Below, one piece after another: positions 38,771 through 52,422 of a stretch of DNA of 64,000 nt. The translations under genes and the position numbers were made by a program. Source of the stretch: Tenodera sinensis (lineage: Eukaryota > Arthropoda > Insecta > Mantodea > Mantidae); assembly GCA_030765045.1 (NCBI GenBank), contig CM060969.1, positions 48,213,216-48,277,215 of the forward strand. Reading direction: 5' to 3'. Within the stretch, counting starts at the first letter, position 1, and each line of letters begins with the position of its first letter. Under the pieces are notes generated by a model that was not told the DNA's origin, did not search any database, and was given only the letters and a program-made list of their open reading frames with translations.

Positions 38771-40786
38771 TGTCTGACTGTCTGTGTGTGTCTGTCTGAC
38801 TGTCTGTGTGTGTTTGACTGTGGACCTGTATCTGTTTTTAGATTGACTCATATATATTATTATGAGAAATAATTATGGCAAGGGTAAATTATTGCTTGAC
38901 TCAACTGGTAACAGTCAGTGAAGCCCTCTTTATTCAGAGAAGCAACGCAATACACCTGATATAAATTCATTTAATTTAAACGCCAGGTATTGTATAACAG
39001 GGTTTCCTTTATTTGTAATAACAAGTTCATCATGCTTGACTTAATTGCGGGTAGTAAAAAAGTGTACCCCCCAGGGAGGATTTGAACTCACAACCGACGA
39101 ATCAAGCGTTGCTAGTTACGGGCCCCCACCAGCTCTCTGTCACCGCGGCTACCAGGAGGTACGAGTCAAAGGCACTTTTATAAGGATCTTAAGCACTGAG
39201 TGATGGCTGGATGTCAATTGCAGGTTATAAGTATTACAATAATATGCAAATAGAATACTCATTTACTCCACTTTGTCATTAATTTTGATTACTACATGCT
39301 ACATAGTACCTCATCATTTATAAAAATCACTATTTCGGTCCTATTTCAAACAGCAAGACAGAGATACGTAAGTACTCTGTGGTCAATATAAATGTTGTAC
39401 TGATCAAGCTAAATATACAGCATTTTCAAGGCTCTACTGATCATATACATACATGTATGTGTGCTTGGTAGTTTACAGTCACCGCACATGTGAACACAAT
39501 ATCAGTAGTTCAGTTAACTGCGTTAAGATAGGTTCTGAATGAAAAACGACACTTTGTTTACTCACTTGGAAGATCTATACACATATGTAAACAAACCAAA
39601 GCATAACCTCAAACAAATTGCATTCATTCGTAGAGGTATTTACAACACCCAACTATAATGCTTGCGATTGCAACACTTTAACTGAAAGTAACATATTGAA
39701 TCTAGAACAATACAAAATAATTTGTCGTAATTGCCATAAATCATATATTTAAGGATTTATGGGTGCATAATAGAAAGGCACATCCAAGGAGTATCTAAAC
39801 TTGGTTCTGTGAAACAGATTCAAATACTGTTGTCGATGTACATATGTATGTCAGAGATACTTAGAGTAGTTTCTCTCTGCATGGTGATGACGGCAAGGCT
39901 GAATAAATTCAAAGAGCAAAGTTGTTAACGTTGCCCACGTATTGAAAGGTGTAAAATAAACGAAATAGGATGCAGTATTTCCCAAAATACGTTTTTATAT
40001 GTTCTACTGGCCTTGACAAAGTCTGTACACGTTGAAAATATATTACTGAATGTTTGAAATATAATTCGGACAAAAGTTATGTATAGCATGTCTCTTATGT
40101 GTACATACATATGTAAAAATCCAAGCATAACCTCCAATAAATTGCATTATCTGATAAAAGTATGATGACGGCATGGATGAATAAATTCAAAGAGAAACCT
40201 GTTAACGTAGCTCACGTATTGAAAGGTGTAACATAAATGAAATAGAACGCTGCATCCTCCAAAATACTTTTCTTTATCAAAACTTGTTCTATTGGCCTTG
40301 ATTAAATCGCTACATTTCGAAAATATCTTTCTCAAGGTTTGAGATATAATTCTGACAAAGCATATGTACAGAATGAATCTCATATGTGCATATGTGAACA
40401 ATCCAAGCATAACCTTAAACAAATTGCACTAATTCATAAAGGTATTTAAAACGCACAGCTATAATGGTTTCAATTGCAGCTCTTTAATTGAGAGTAACAT
40501 AGTTGATCTAGAACAATACAAAATCCTTTGTCCCCATTGCCATAAATTAGATAGTATGTAAGGGCTAAACAAGTACACATTTGAAAAGCAGACTCAGGGA
40601 GTATCGAAACTTGGCTCTTTGAAACAGATTCAAATACTCTTGTGGTTGTATGTCAGAGACACTAAGAGTAGTTTCTCTCTGAATGATGATGACTGCATGG
40701 TTCAATAAATTCGAGGAGTGTTTAACGTTGCACAAGTAATGAAAGGTACAAAATAAATGAGATAGAATGCTGTATTTCGCAAAATA

Positions 40787-40818
<32 letters not shown>

Positions 40819-40840
40819 CCTTCAACACTTGTGCTACTGG
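36286..40840. repeat. Macrosatellite unit 9 (4555 bp)
   Basis: Ninth full unit. Tracts are (AC)29 at 36842-36899, (TG)31 at 38707-38768 (the longest TG tract) and T29 at 40790-40818. The C that normally interrupts the T tract three bases from its left edge has become T, so the run absorbs three more bases. Allowing for that, the core is 4409 bases, with a 1-base deletion near 37502. It shares a G near 39664 with units 10 and 13. Confidence 0.97.
39056..39158 (-). mobile_element. tRNA-derived SINE-like element, unit 9
   Basis: Boxes and terminator run are identical to unit 1. Confidence 0.55.
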
Positions 40841-41395
40841 TCTTGATTAAATCGCTTAATGTTGCGAATATATTACTGAATGTTTGAGATATAATTCTGA
40901 CAAAGGTTACGTATAGCTTGACTCTTCTGGAAATAGCCAACGAAGCCCTCTTCATTCTGAATGGCTTCTGTAAACGTAACGATGTGTAACACTTTGTCGC
41001 ACAAATGCACAGAACCTGTTAAGTGACACCCCCATTTATTGGTTTGAATACAAAAAGGGAGCTGATTAATATAATTTATTAATCATGCATGCAAGGAGAA
41101 TGAAGTTCTAAAGCCTTCACACAGCGCCAAGAGCTTAAAGGTTACGACTGTCCCTTAGCCTACTGAATTGTGCTCATTTCCATTTAGCTACCAGAAACTA
41201 GCATTAAAACAATTTATGGACATATTTGTCTTAATAAACTAATGTAGATAGTAGAACAAACGACTTCACGAATGTGTAGTATGAAGAAGATTTAGAGAAG
41301 AAACACATGTGAGCGCACAGATGAGATTTTTTTGGTGGAGGCTCTTGGCCGTCAAGAATCCATATTTCATTAAAACTCACAAATCCGTCCACGCG

Positions 41396-41462
<67 letters not shown>

Positions 41463-43267
41463 CACACTCACACACGCACTCACACACCCACGCGGCTTAA
41501 AGTATTATATGGTGAACAGGTGTATAGACGGACCAACAAACTCTGTCGATTTCTTTTTGCAATTTTGAATATTGTCCCGTGGCACGACTAACAAAGTGCG
41601 AGATCTGTTTACTGATTATTCTCATTGTCAAGGCATAGCGCTGAAGTCCGTCGATGCTGCCAGCTTCAGAAGCAATTGAGCTGTCTGGCGCCGTTTCTCG
41701 ACGGATTTTACCGTCCTAAATATTATAAGACGCACATGTATAATGCAATGGCAGCAAATTGACAAATAGAAGAGAGTTCATCTGTTAATTGACTCTTATT
41801 GTCGATAGTGAAGTGAGGAGCTGCTTGGCGGATTTTCGCGTCATTATATATTATTATAAGAGGCACATTATATAATACAATGGCAGCAAACTTTGCGTCT
41901 TCTCTATGCATTTTTAAACACGTCTTGCAGTGAATCTAACAAACAGGGGCGATTTCATCTGTTGATTGATTCTTTTAGCGGATAGTAAAGAGTAGCGATC
42001 GCGTCATGTAGTACACAGTTTCAGAACCTTTATACTACCTCGTTTAACTTTGCGTAGGAAGTAAGGCTCTTACTCAACACAATATGATTATCTGTATGAA
42101 CAAGCGAGGTCTGTCACGAATACACACGTACACACGGTGATGAGGTGCCCGCTTGCTTATATCTCTGGCCCCTTGCTCTGTGAGACTCCTCTCTCCTCCC
42201 ACTGACTTGGTGCTAATGAACAACCGTTCAAACGCAGACAACGCTCTTCGAATGGGAACATCGCTACTCGAGGAGCTTACTACCGGGATGCAAACCCAGG
42301 ACGCAAACTCAAAATGATTTGGTGCAGTGGAGTACCCATTTTACATCGAGGCGACACATGTGATTCTAACAAGTCAAAACCTGTCAAACGACATCTAGCG
42401 GCATGAATTCGTACCTCCAAGCGCAATGATCTAAGGTTTACACAACGTAACAACCCCTGATACTCATTCATTTCTGTTACCCGCCCGGTAGTTTAGCAAA
42501 ATGTTTCCTTCTTTACTACTTACAATTTCATCATCCTCGACTCGCCGGTGGCCTATCTGTCTCAGGTCCACCAGAAGGTAGAGTTCAAGCGCACATTCAT
42601 AACGATCTTAAACACAGCTCGATGGTTCGATGTCAATTGAAGGTTACAAGTATTAAAGTAATATGTGATCATACGACTTATTTACTCCCCTTTGTCGTTA
42701 ATTTTGGTTACCACATGCTACATAATCCCTCATCGTTAATAAAAGTTAGTATGTGTAATTCAATGTCAGCAAAGTATGTCGTTTTCTGTATGCAATTTTT
42801 AATCATGCCTCTAGTATAAGTAACAATGTGTGGCGAGTTCAACTATTTATTGATTCGTATTGTGGATAGTAAAGTGTGGGCGGCGTGTCCTGCAGTAAAC
42901 ACTTTCAAAATTCTTATACTACTTCTTAGAACTTTAATATAGGAGTAAGGCTCAAAGTTTACTGAAAAAGCTAGCTGTATGTTAGCAGACTTTAGCGTCC
43001 AAAGTATTATAGGATGAGAATGTGTAATGCAATGGCAGCAAGCACTATGGTTTTCTTCATGCAATTTATAACCATGTCTTGCAGTGAATCTAACAAAAAG
43101 GGGCGAGTTCACATTTTGATTGATTCTTTTTGCAGATAGAAATGAGTAGCCATCGTGTCATGCGGAAGACACTTTCAAAACCCCTATAATAGCTCTTTTT
43201 ACTTTACCTAGTAAGTAAGACTCTTAGTTTACACAAAATAATTATCCTTTTGAACAAGCGTGTTCTG

Positions 43268-43328
<61 letters not shown>

Positions 43329-45395
43329 TGTCTGACTGTCTGTGTGTGTCTGTCTGACTGTCTGTGTGTGTTTGACTGTGGACCTGTATCTGTTTTTAGA
43401 TTGACTCATATATATTATTATGAGAAATAATTATGGCAAGGGTAAATTATTGCTTGACTCAACTGGTAACAGTCAGTGAAGCCCTCTTTATTCAGAGAAG
43501 CAACGCAATACACCTGATATAAATTCATTTAATTTAAACGCCAGGTATTGTATAACAGGGTTTCCTTTATTTGTAATAACAAGTTCATCATGCTTGACTT
43601 AATTGCGGGTAGTAAAAAAGTGTACCCCCCAGGGAGGATTTGAACTCACAACCGACGAATCAAGCGTTGCTAGTTACGGGCCCCCACCAGCTCTCTGTCA
43701 CCGCGGCTACCAGGAGGTACGAGTCAAAGGCACTTTTATAAGGATCTTAAGCACTGAGTGATGGCTGGATGTCAATTGCAGGTTATAAGTATTACAATAA
43801 TATGCAAATAGAATACTCATTTACTCCACTTTGTCATTAATTTTGATTACTACATGCTACATAGTACGTCATCATTTATAAAAATCACTATTTCGGTCCT
43901 ATTTCAAACAGCAAGACAGAGATACGTAAGTACTCTGTGGTCAATATAAATGTTGTACTGATCAAGCTAAATATACAGCATTTTCAAGGCTCTACTGATC
44001 ATATACATACATGTATGTGTGCTTGGTAGTTCACAGTCACCGCACATGTGAACACAATATCAGTAGTTCAGTTAACTGCGTTAAGATAGGTTCTGAATGA
44101 AAAACGACACTTTGTTTACTCACTTGGAAGATCTATACACATATGTAAACAAACCAAAGCATAACCTCAAACAAATTGCATTCATTCGTAGAGGTATTTA
44201 CAACACCCAACTATAATGCTTGCGATTGCAACACTTTAACTGAAAGTAACATATTGAATCTAGAACAATACAAAATAATTTGTCGTAATTGCCATAAATC
44301 ATATATTTAAGGATTTATGGGTGCATAATAGAAAGGCACATCCAAGGAGTATCTAAACTTGGTTCTGTGAAACAGATTCAAATACTGTTGTCGATGTACA
44401 TATGTATGTCAGAGATACTTAGAGTAGTTTCTCTCTGCATGGTGATGACGGCAAGGCTGAATAAATTCAAAGAGCAAAGTTGTTAACGTTGCCCACGTAT
44501 TGAAAGGTGTAAAATAAACGAAATAGGATGCAGTATTTCCCAAAATACGTTTTTATATGTTCTACTGGCCTTGACAAAGTCTGTACACGTTGAAAATATA
44601 TTACTGAATGTTTGAAATATAATTCGGACAAAAGTTATGTACAGCATGTCTCTTATGTGTACATACATATGTAAAAATCCAAGCATAACCTCCAATAAAT
44701 TGCATTATCTGATAAAAGTATGATGACGGCATGGATGAATAAATTCAAAGAGAAACCTGTTAACGTAGCTCACGTATTGAAAGGTGTAACATAAATGAAA
44801 TAGAACGCTGCATCCTCCAAAATACTTTTCTTTATCAAAACTTGTTCTATTGGCCTTGATTAAATCGCTACATTTCGAAAATATCTTTCTCAAGGTTTGA
44901 GATATAATTCTGACAAAGCATATGTACAGAATGAATCTCATATGTGCATATGTGAACAATCCAAGCATAACCTTAAACAAATTGCACTAATTCATAAAGG
45001 TATTTAAAACGCACAGCTATAATGGTTTCAATTGCAGCTCTTTAATTGAGAGTAACATAGTTGATCTAGAACAATACAAAATCCTTTGTCCCCATTGCCA
45101 TAAATTAGATAGTATGTAAGGGCTAAACAAGTACACATTTGAAAAGCAGACTCAGGGAGTATCGAAACTTGGCTCTTTGAAACAGATTCAAATACTCTTG
45201 TGGTTGTATGTCAGAGACACTAAGAGTAGTTTCTCTCTGAATGATGATGACTGCATGGTTCAATAAATTCGAGGAGTGTTTAACGTTGCACAAGTAATGA
45301 AAGGTACAAAATAAATGAGATAGAATGCTGTATTTCGCAAAATACTCTTCTTTTTTTTTTTTTTTTTTTTTTTCCATCAACACTTGTGCTACTGG
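40841..45395. repeat. Macrosatellite unit 10 (4555 bp)
   Basis: Tenth full unit. Tracts are (AC)32 at 41397-41460, (TG)29 at 43269-43326 and T23 at 45351-45373. The core is 4410 bases. It shares a G near 43867 with unit 4 and a G near 44222 with units 9 and 13. Private changes lie near 41581, 42463 and 44642. Confidence 0.97.
43614..43716 (-). mobile_element. tRNA-derived SINE-like element, unit 10
   Basis: Boxes and terminator run are identical to unit 1. Confidence 0.55.
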
Positions 45396-45950
45396 TCTTG
45401 ATTAAATCGCTTAATGTTGCGAATATATTACTGAATGTTTGAGATATAATTCTGACAAAGGTTACGTATAGCTTGACTCTTCTGGAAATAGCCAACGAAG
45501 CCCGCTTCATTCTGAATGGCTTCTGTAAACGTAACGATGTGTAACACTTTGTCGCACAAATGCACAGAACCTGTTAAGTGACACCCCCATTTATTGGTTT
45601 GAATACAAAAAGGGAGCTGATTAATATAATTTATTAATCATGCATGCAAGGAGAATGAAGTTCTAAAGCCTTCACACAGCGCCAAGAGCTTAAAGGTTAC
45701 GACTGTCCCTTAGCCTACTGAATTGTGCTCATTTCCATTTAGCTACCAGAAACTAGCATTAAAACAATTTATGGACATATTTGTCTTAATAAACTAATGT
45801 AGATAGTAGAACAAACGACTTCACGGATGTGTAGTATGAAGAAGATTTAGAGAAGAAACACATGTGAGCGCACAGATGAGATTTTTTTGGTGGAGGCTCT
45901 TGGCCGTCAAGAATCCATATTTCATTAAAACTCACAAATCCGTCCACGCG

Positions 45951-46037
<87 letters not shown>

Positions 46038-47842
46038 CACACTCACACACGCACTCACACACCCACGCGGCTTAAAGTATTATATGGTGAACAGGTGTAT
46101 AGACGGACCAACAAACTCTGTCGATTTCTTTTTGCAATTTTGAATATTGTCCCGTAGCACGACTAACAAAGTGCGAGATCTGTTTACTGATTATTCTCAT
46201 TGTCAAGGCATAGCGCTGAAGTCCGTCGATGCTGCCAGCTTCAGAAGCAATTGAGCTGTCTGGCGCCGTTTCTCGACGGATTTTACCGTCCTAAATATTA
46301 TAAGACGCACATGTATAATGCAATGGCAGCAAATTGACAAATAGAAGAGAGTTCATCTGTTAATTGACTCTTATTGTCGATAGTGAAGTGAGGAGCTGCT
46401 TGGCGGATTTTCGCGTCATTATATATTATTATAAGAGGCACATTATATAATACAATGGCAGCAAACTTTGCGTCTTCTCTATGCATTTTTAAACACGTCT
46501 TGCAGTGAATCTAACAAACAGGGGCGATTTCATCTGTTGATTGATTCTTTTAGCGGATAGTAAAGAGTAGCGATCGCGTCATGTAGTACACAGTTTCAGA
46601 ACCTTTATACTACCTCGTTTAACTTTGCGTAGGAAGTAAGGCTCTTACTCAACACAATATGATTATCTGTATGAACAAGCGAGGTCTGTCACGAATACAC
46701 ACGTACACACGGTGATGAGGTGCCCGCTTGCTTATATCTCTGGCCCCTTGCTCTGTGAGACTCCTCTCTCCTCCCACTGACTTGGTGCTAATGAACAACC
46801 GTTCAAACGCAGACAACGCTCTTCGAATGGGAACATCGCTACTCGAGGAGCTTACTACCGGGATGCAAACCCAGGACGCAAACTCAAAATGATTTGGTGC
46901 AGTGGAGTACCCATTTTACATCGAGGCGACACATGTGATTCTAACAAGTCAAAACCTGTCAAACGACATCTAGCGGCATGAATTCGTACCTCCAAGCGCA
47001 ATGATCTAAGGTTTACACAACGTAACAACCCCTGATACACATTCATTTCTGTTACCCGCCCGGTAGTTTAGCAAAATGTTTCCTTCTTTACTACTTACAA
47101 TTTCATCATCCTCGACTCGCCGGTGGCCTATCTGTCTCAGGTCCACCAGAAGGTAGAGTTCAAGCGCACATACATAACGATCTTACACACAGCTCGATGG
47201 TTCGATGTCAATTGAAGGTTACAAGTATTAAAGTAATATGTGATCATACGACTTATTTACTCCCCTTTGTCGTGAATTTTTGTTACCACATGCTACATAA
47301 TCCCTCATCGTTAATAAAAGTTAGTATGTGTAATTCAATGTCAGCAAAGTATGTCGTTTTCTGTATGCAATTTTTAATCATGCCTCTAGTATAAGTAACA
47401 ATGTGTGGCGAGTTCAACTATTTATTGATTCGTATTGTGGATAGTAAAGTGTGGGCGGCGTGTCCTGCAGTAAACACTTTCAAAATTCTTATACTACTTC
47501 TTAGAACTTTAATATAGGAGTAAGGCTCAAAGTTTACTGAAAAAGCTAGCTGTATGTTAGCAGACTTTAGCGTCCAAAGTATTATAGGATGAGAATGTGT
47601 AATGCAATGGCAGCAAGCACTATGGTTTTCTTCATGCAATTTATAACCATGTCTTGCAGTGAATCTAACAAAGAGGGGCGAGTTCACATTTTGATTGATT
47701 CTTTTTGCAGATAGAAATGAGTAGCCATCGTGTCATGCGGAAGACACTTTCAAAACCCCTATAATAGCTCTTTTTACTTTACCTAGTAAGTAAGACTCTT
47801 AGTTTACACAAAATAATTATCCTTTTGAACAAGCGTGTTCTG

Positions 47843-47887
<45 letters not shown>

Positions 47888-49946
47888 TGTCTGACTGTCT
47901 GTGTGTGTCTGTCTGACGGTCTGTGTGTGTTTGACTGTGGACCTGTATCTGTTTTTAGATTGACTCATATATTATTATGAGAAATAATTATGGCAAGGGT
48001 AAATTATTGCTTGACTCAACTGGTAACAGTCATGAAGCCCTCTTTATTCAGAGAAGCAACGCAATACACCTGATATAAATTCATTTAATTTAAACGCCAG
48101 GTATTGTATAACAGGGTTTCCTTTATTTGTAATAACAAGTTCATCATGCTTGACTTAATTGCGGGTAGTTAAAAAGTGTACCCCCCAGGGAGGATTTGAA
48201 CTCACAACCGACGAATCAAGCGTTGCTAGTTACGGGCCCCCACCAGCTCTCTGTCACCGCGGCTACCAGGAGGTACGAGTCAAAGGCACTTTTATAAGGA
48301 TCTTAAGCACTGAGTGATGGCTGGATGTCAATTGCAGGTTATAAGTATTACAATAATATGCAAATAGAATACTCATTTACTCCACTTTGTCATTAATTTT
48401 GATTACTACATGCTACATAGTACCTCATCATTTATAAAAATCACTATTTCGGTCCTATTTCAAACAGCAAGACAGAGATACGTAAGTACTCTGTGGTCAA
48501 TATAAATGTTGTACTGATCAAGCTAAATATACAGCATTTTCAAGGCTCTACTGATCATATACATACATGTATGTGTGCTTGGTAGTTTACAGTCACCGCA
48601 CATGTGAACACAATATCAGTAGTTCAGTTAACTGCGTTAAGATAGGTTCTGAATGAAAAACGACACTTTGTTTACTCACTTGGAAGATCTATACACATAT
48701 GTAAACAAACCAAAGCATAACCTCAAACAAATTGCATTCATTCGTAGAGGTATTTACAACACCCAACTATAATGCTTCCGATTGCAACACTTTAACTGAA
48801 AGTAACATATTGAATCTAGAACAATACAAAATAATTTGTCGTAATTGCCATAAATCATATATTTAAGGATTTATGGGTGCATAATAGAAAGGCACATCCA
48901 AGGAGTATCTAAACTTGGTTCTGTGAAACAGATTCAAATACTGTTGTCGATGTACATATGTATGTCAGAGATACTTAGAGTAGTTTCTCTCTGCATGGTG
49001 ATGACGGCAAGGCTGAATAAATTCAAAGAGCAAAGTTGTTAACGTTGCCCACGTATTGAAAGGTGTAAAATAAACGAAATAGGATGCAGTATTTCCCAAA
49101 ATACGTTTTTATATGTTCTACTGGCCTTGACAAAGTCTGTACACGTTGAAAATATATTACTGAATGTTTGAAATATAATTCGGACAAAAGTTATGTATAG
49201 CATGTCTCTTATGTGTACATACATATGTAAAAATCCAAGCATAACCTCCAATAAATTGCATTATCTGATAAAAGTATGATGACGGCATGGATGAATAAAT
49301 TCAAAGAGAAACCTGTTAACGTAGCTCACGTATTGAAAGGTGTAACATAAATGAAATAGAACGCTGCATCCTCCAAAATACTTTTCTTTATCAAAACTTG
49401 TTCTATTGGCCTTGATTAAATCGCTACATTTCGAAAATATCTTTCTCAAGGTTTGAGATATAATTCTGACAAAGCATATGTACAGAATGAATCTCATATG
49501 TGCATATGTGAACAATCCAAGCATAACCTTAAACAAATTGCACTAATTCATAAAGGTATTTAAAACGCACAGCTATAATGGTTTCAATTGCAGCTCTTTA
49601 ATTGAGAGTAACATAGTTGATCTAGAACAATACAAAATCCTTTGTCCCCATTGCCATAAATTAGATAGTATGTAAGGGCTAAACAAGTACACATTTGAAA
49701 AGCAGACTCAGGGAGTATCGAAACTTGGCTCTTTGAAACAGATTCAAATACTCTTGTGGTTGTATGTCAGAGACACTAAGAGTAGTTTCTCTCTGAATGA
49801 TGATGACTGCATGGTTCAATAAATTCGAGGAGTGTTTAACGTTGCACAAGTAATGAAAGGTACAAAATAAATGAGATAGAATGCTGTATTTCGCAAAATA
49901 CTCTTCTTTTTTTTTTTTTTTTTTCCATCAACACTTGTGCTACTGG
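45396..49946. repeat. Macrosatellite unit 11 (4551 bp)
   Basis: Eleventh full unit. Tracts are (AC)42 at 45952-46035 (the longest AC tract), (TG)21 at 47844-47885 and T18 at 49907-49924. The core is 4407 bases, with a 2-base deletion near 47970 and a 1-base deletion near 48032, both shared only with unit 12. It also shares with unit 12 variants near 45826, 47171 and 48170. Private changes lie near 45504, 47187, 47274, 47281, 47673 and 47918. Confidence 0.97.
48171..48272 (-). mobile_element. tRNA-derived SINE-like element, unit 11
   Basis: Boxes are unchanged. The terminator run is shortened from six to five T by a substitution at 48170 that is shared with unit 12. Five T would still be enough for Pol III termination by the usual rule of four or more. 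Confidence 0.55.
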
Positions 49947-50501
49947 TCTTGATTAAATCGCTTAATGTTGCGAATATATTACTGAATGTTTGAGATATAA
50001 TTCTGACAAAGGTTACGTATAGCTTGACTCTTCTGGAAATAGCCAACGAAGCCCTCTTCATTCTGAATGGCTTCTGTAAACGTAACGATGTGTAACACTT
50101 TGTCGCACAAATGCACAGAACCTGTTAAGTGACACCCCCATTTATTGGTTTGAATACAAAAAGGGAGCTGATTAATATAATTTATTAATCATGCATGCAA
50201 GGAGAATGAAGTTCTAAAGCCTTCACACAGCGCCAAGAGCTTAAAGGTTACGACTGTCCCTTAGCCTACTGAATTGTGCTCATTTCCATTTAGCTACCAG
50301 AAACTAGCATTAAAACAATTTATGGACATATTTGTCTTAATAAACTAATGTAGATAGTAGAACAAACGACTTCACGGATGTGTAGTATGAAGAAGATTTA
50401 GAGAAGAAACACATGTGAGCGCACAGATGAGATTTTTTTGGTGGAGGCTCTTGGCCGTCAAGAATCCATATTTCATTAAAACTCACAAATCCGTCCACGC
50501 G

Positions 50502-50570
<69 letters not shown>

Positions 50571-52375
50571 CACACTCACACACGCACTCACACACCCACG
50601 CGGCTTAAAGTATTATATGGTGAACAGGTGTATAGACGGACCAACAAACTCTGTCGATTTCTTTTTGCAATTTTGAATATTGTCCCGTAGCACGACTAAC
50701 AAAGTGCGAGATCTGTTTACTGATTATTCTCATTGTCAAGGCATAGCGCTGAAGTCCGTCGATGCTGCCAGCTTCAGAAGCAATTGAGCTGTCTGGCGCC
50801 GTTTCTCGACGGATTTTACCGTCCTAAATATTATAAGACGCACATGTATAATGCAATGGCAGCAAATTGACAAATAGAAGAGAGTTCATCTGTTAATTGA
50901 CTCTTATTGTCGATAGTGAAGTGAGGAGCTGCTTGGCGGATTTTCGCGTCATTATATATTATTATAAGAGGCACATTATATAATACAATGGCAGCAAACT
51001 TTGCGTCTTCTCTATGCATTTTTAAACACGTCTTGCAGTGAATCTAACAAACAGGGGCGATTTCATCTGTTGATTGATTCTTTTAGCGGATAGTAAAGAG
51101 TAGCGATCGCGTCATGTAGTACACAGTTTCAGAACCTTTATACTACCTCGTTTAACTTTGCGTAGGAAGTAAGGCTCTTACTCAACACAATATGATTATC
51201 TGTATGAACAAGCGAGGTCTGTCACGAATACACACGTACACACGGTGATGAGGTGCCCGCTTGCTTATATCTCTGGCCCCTTGCTCTGTGAGACTCCTCT
51301 CTCCTCCCACTGACTTGGTGCTAATGAACAACCGTTCAAACGCAGACAACGCTCTTCGAATGGGAACATCGCTACTCGAGGAGCTTACTACCGGGATGCA
51401 AACCCAGGACGCAAACTCAAAATGATTTGGTGCAGTGGAGTACCCATTTTACATCGAGGCGACACATGTGATTCTAACAAGTCAAAACCTGTCAAACGAC
51501 ATCTAGCGGCATGAATTCGTACCTCCAAGCGCAATGATCTAAGGTTTACACAACGTAACAACCCCTGATACACATTCATTTCTGTTACCCGCCCGGTAGT
51601 TTAGCAAAATGTTTCCTTCTTTACTACTTACAATTTCATCATCCTCGACTCGCCGGTGGCCTATCTGTCTCAGGTCCACCAGAAGGTAGAGTTCAAGCGC
51701 ACATACATAACGATCTTAAACACAGCTCGATGGTTCGATGTCAATTGAAGGTTACAAGTATTAAAGTAATATGTGATCATACGACTTATTTACTCCCCTT
51801 TGTCGTTAATTTTGGTTACCACATGCTACATAATCCCTCATCGTTAATAAAAGTTAGTATGTGTAATTCAATGTCAGCAAAGTATGTCGTTTTCTGTATG
51901 CAATTTTTAATCATGCCTCTAGTATAAGTAACAATGTGTGGCGAGTTCAACTATTTATTGATTCGTATTGTGGATAGTAAAGTGTGGGCGGCGTGTCCTG
52001 CAGTAAACACTTTCAAAATTCTTATACTACTTCTTAGAACTTTAATATAGGAGTAAGGCTCAAAGTTTACTGAAAAAGCTAGCTGTATGTTAGCAGACTT
52101 TAGCGTCCAAAGTATTATAGGATGAGAATGTGTAATGCAATGGCAGCAAGCACTATGGTTTTCTTCATGCAATTTATAACCATGTCTTGCAGTGAATCTA
52201 ACAAAAAGGGGCGAGTTCACATTTTGATTGATTCTTTTTGCAGATAGAAATGAGTAGCCATCGTGTCATGCGGAAGACACTTTCAAAACCCCTATAATAG
52301 CTCTTTTTACTTTACCTAGTAAGTAAGACTCTTAGTTTACACAAAATAATTATCCTTTTGAACAAGCGTGTTCTG

Positions 52376-52422
<47 letters not shown>
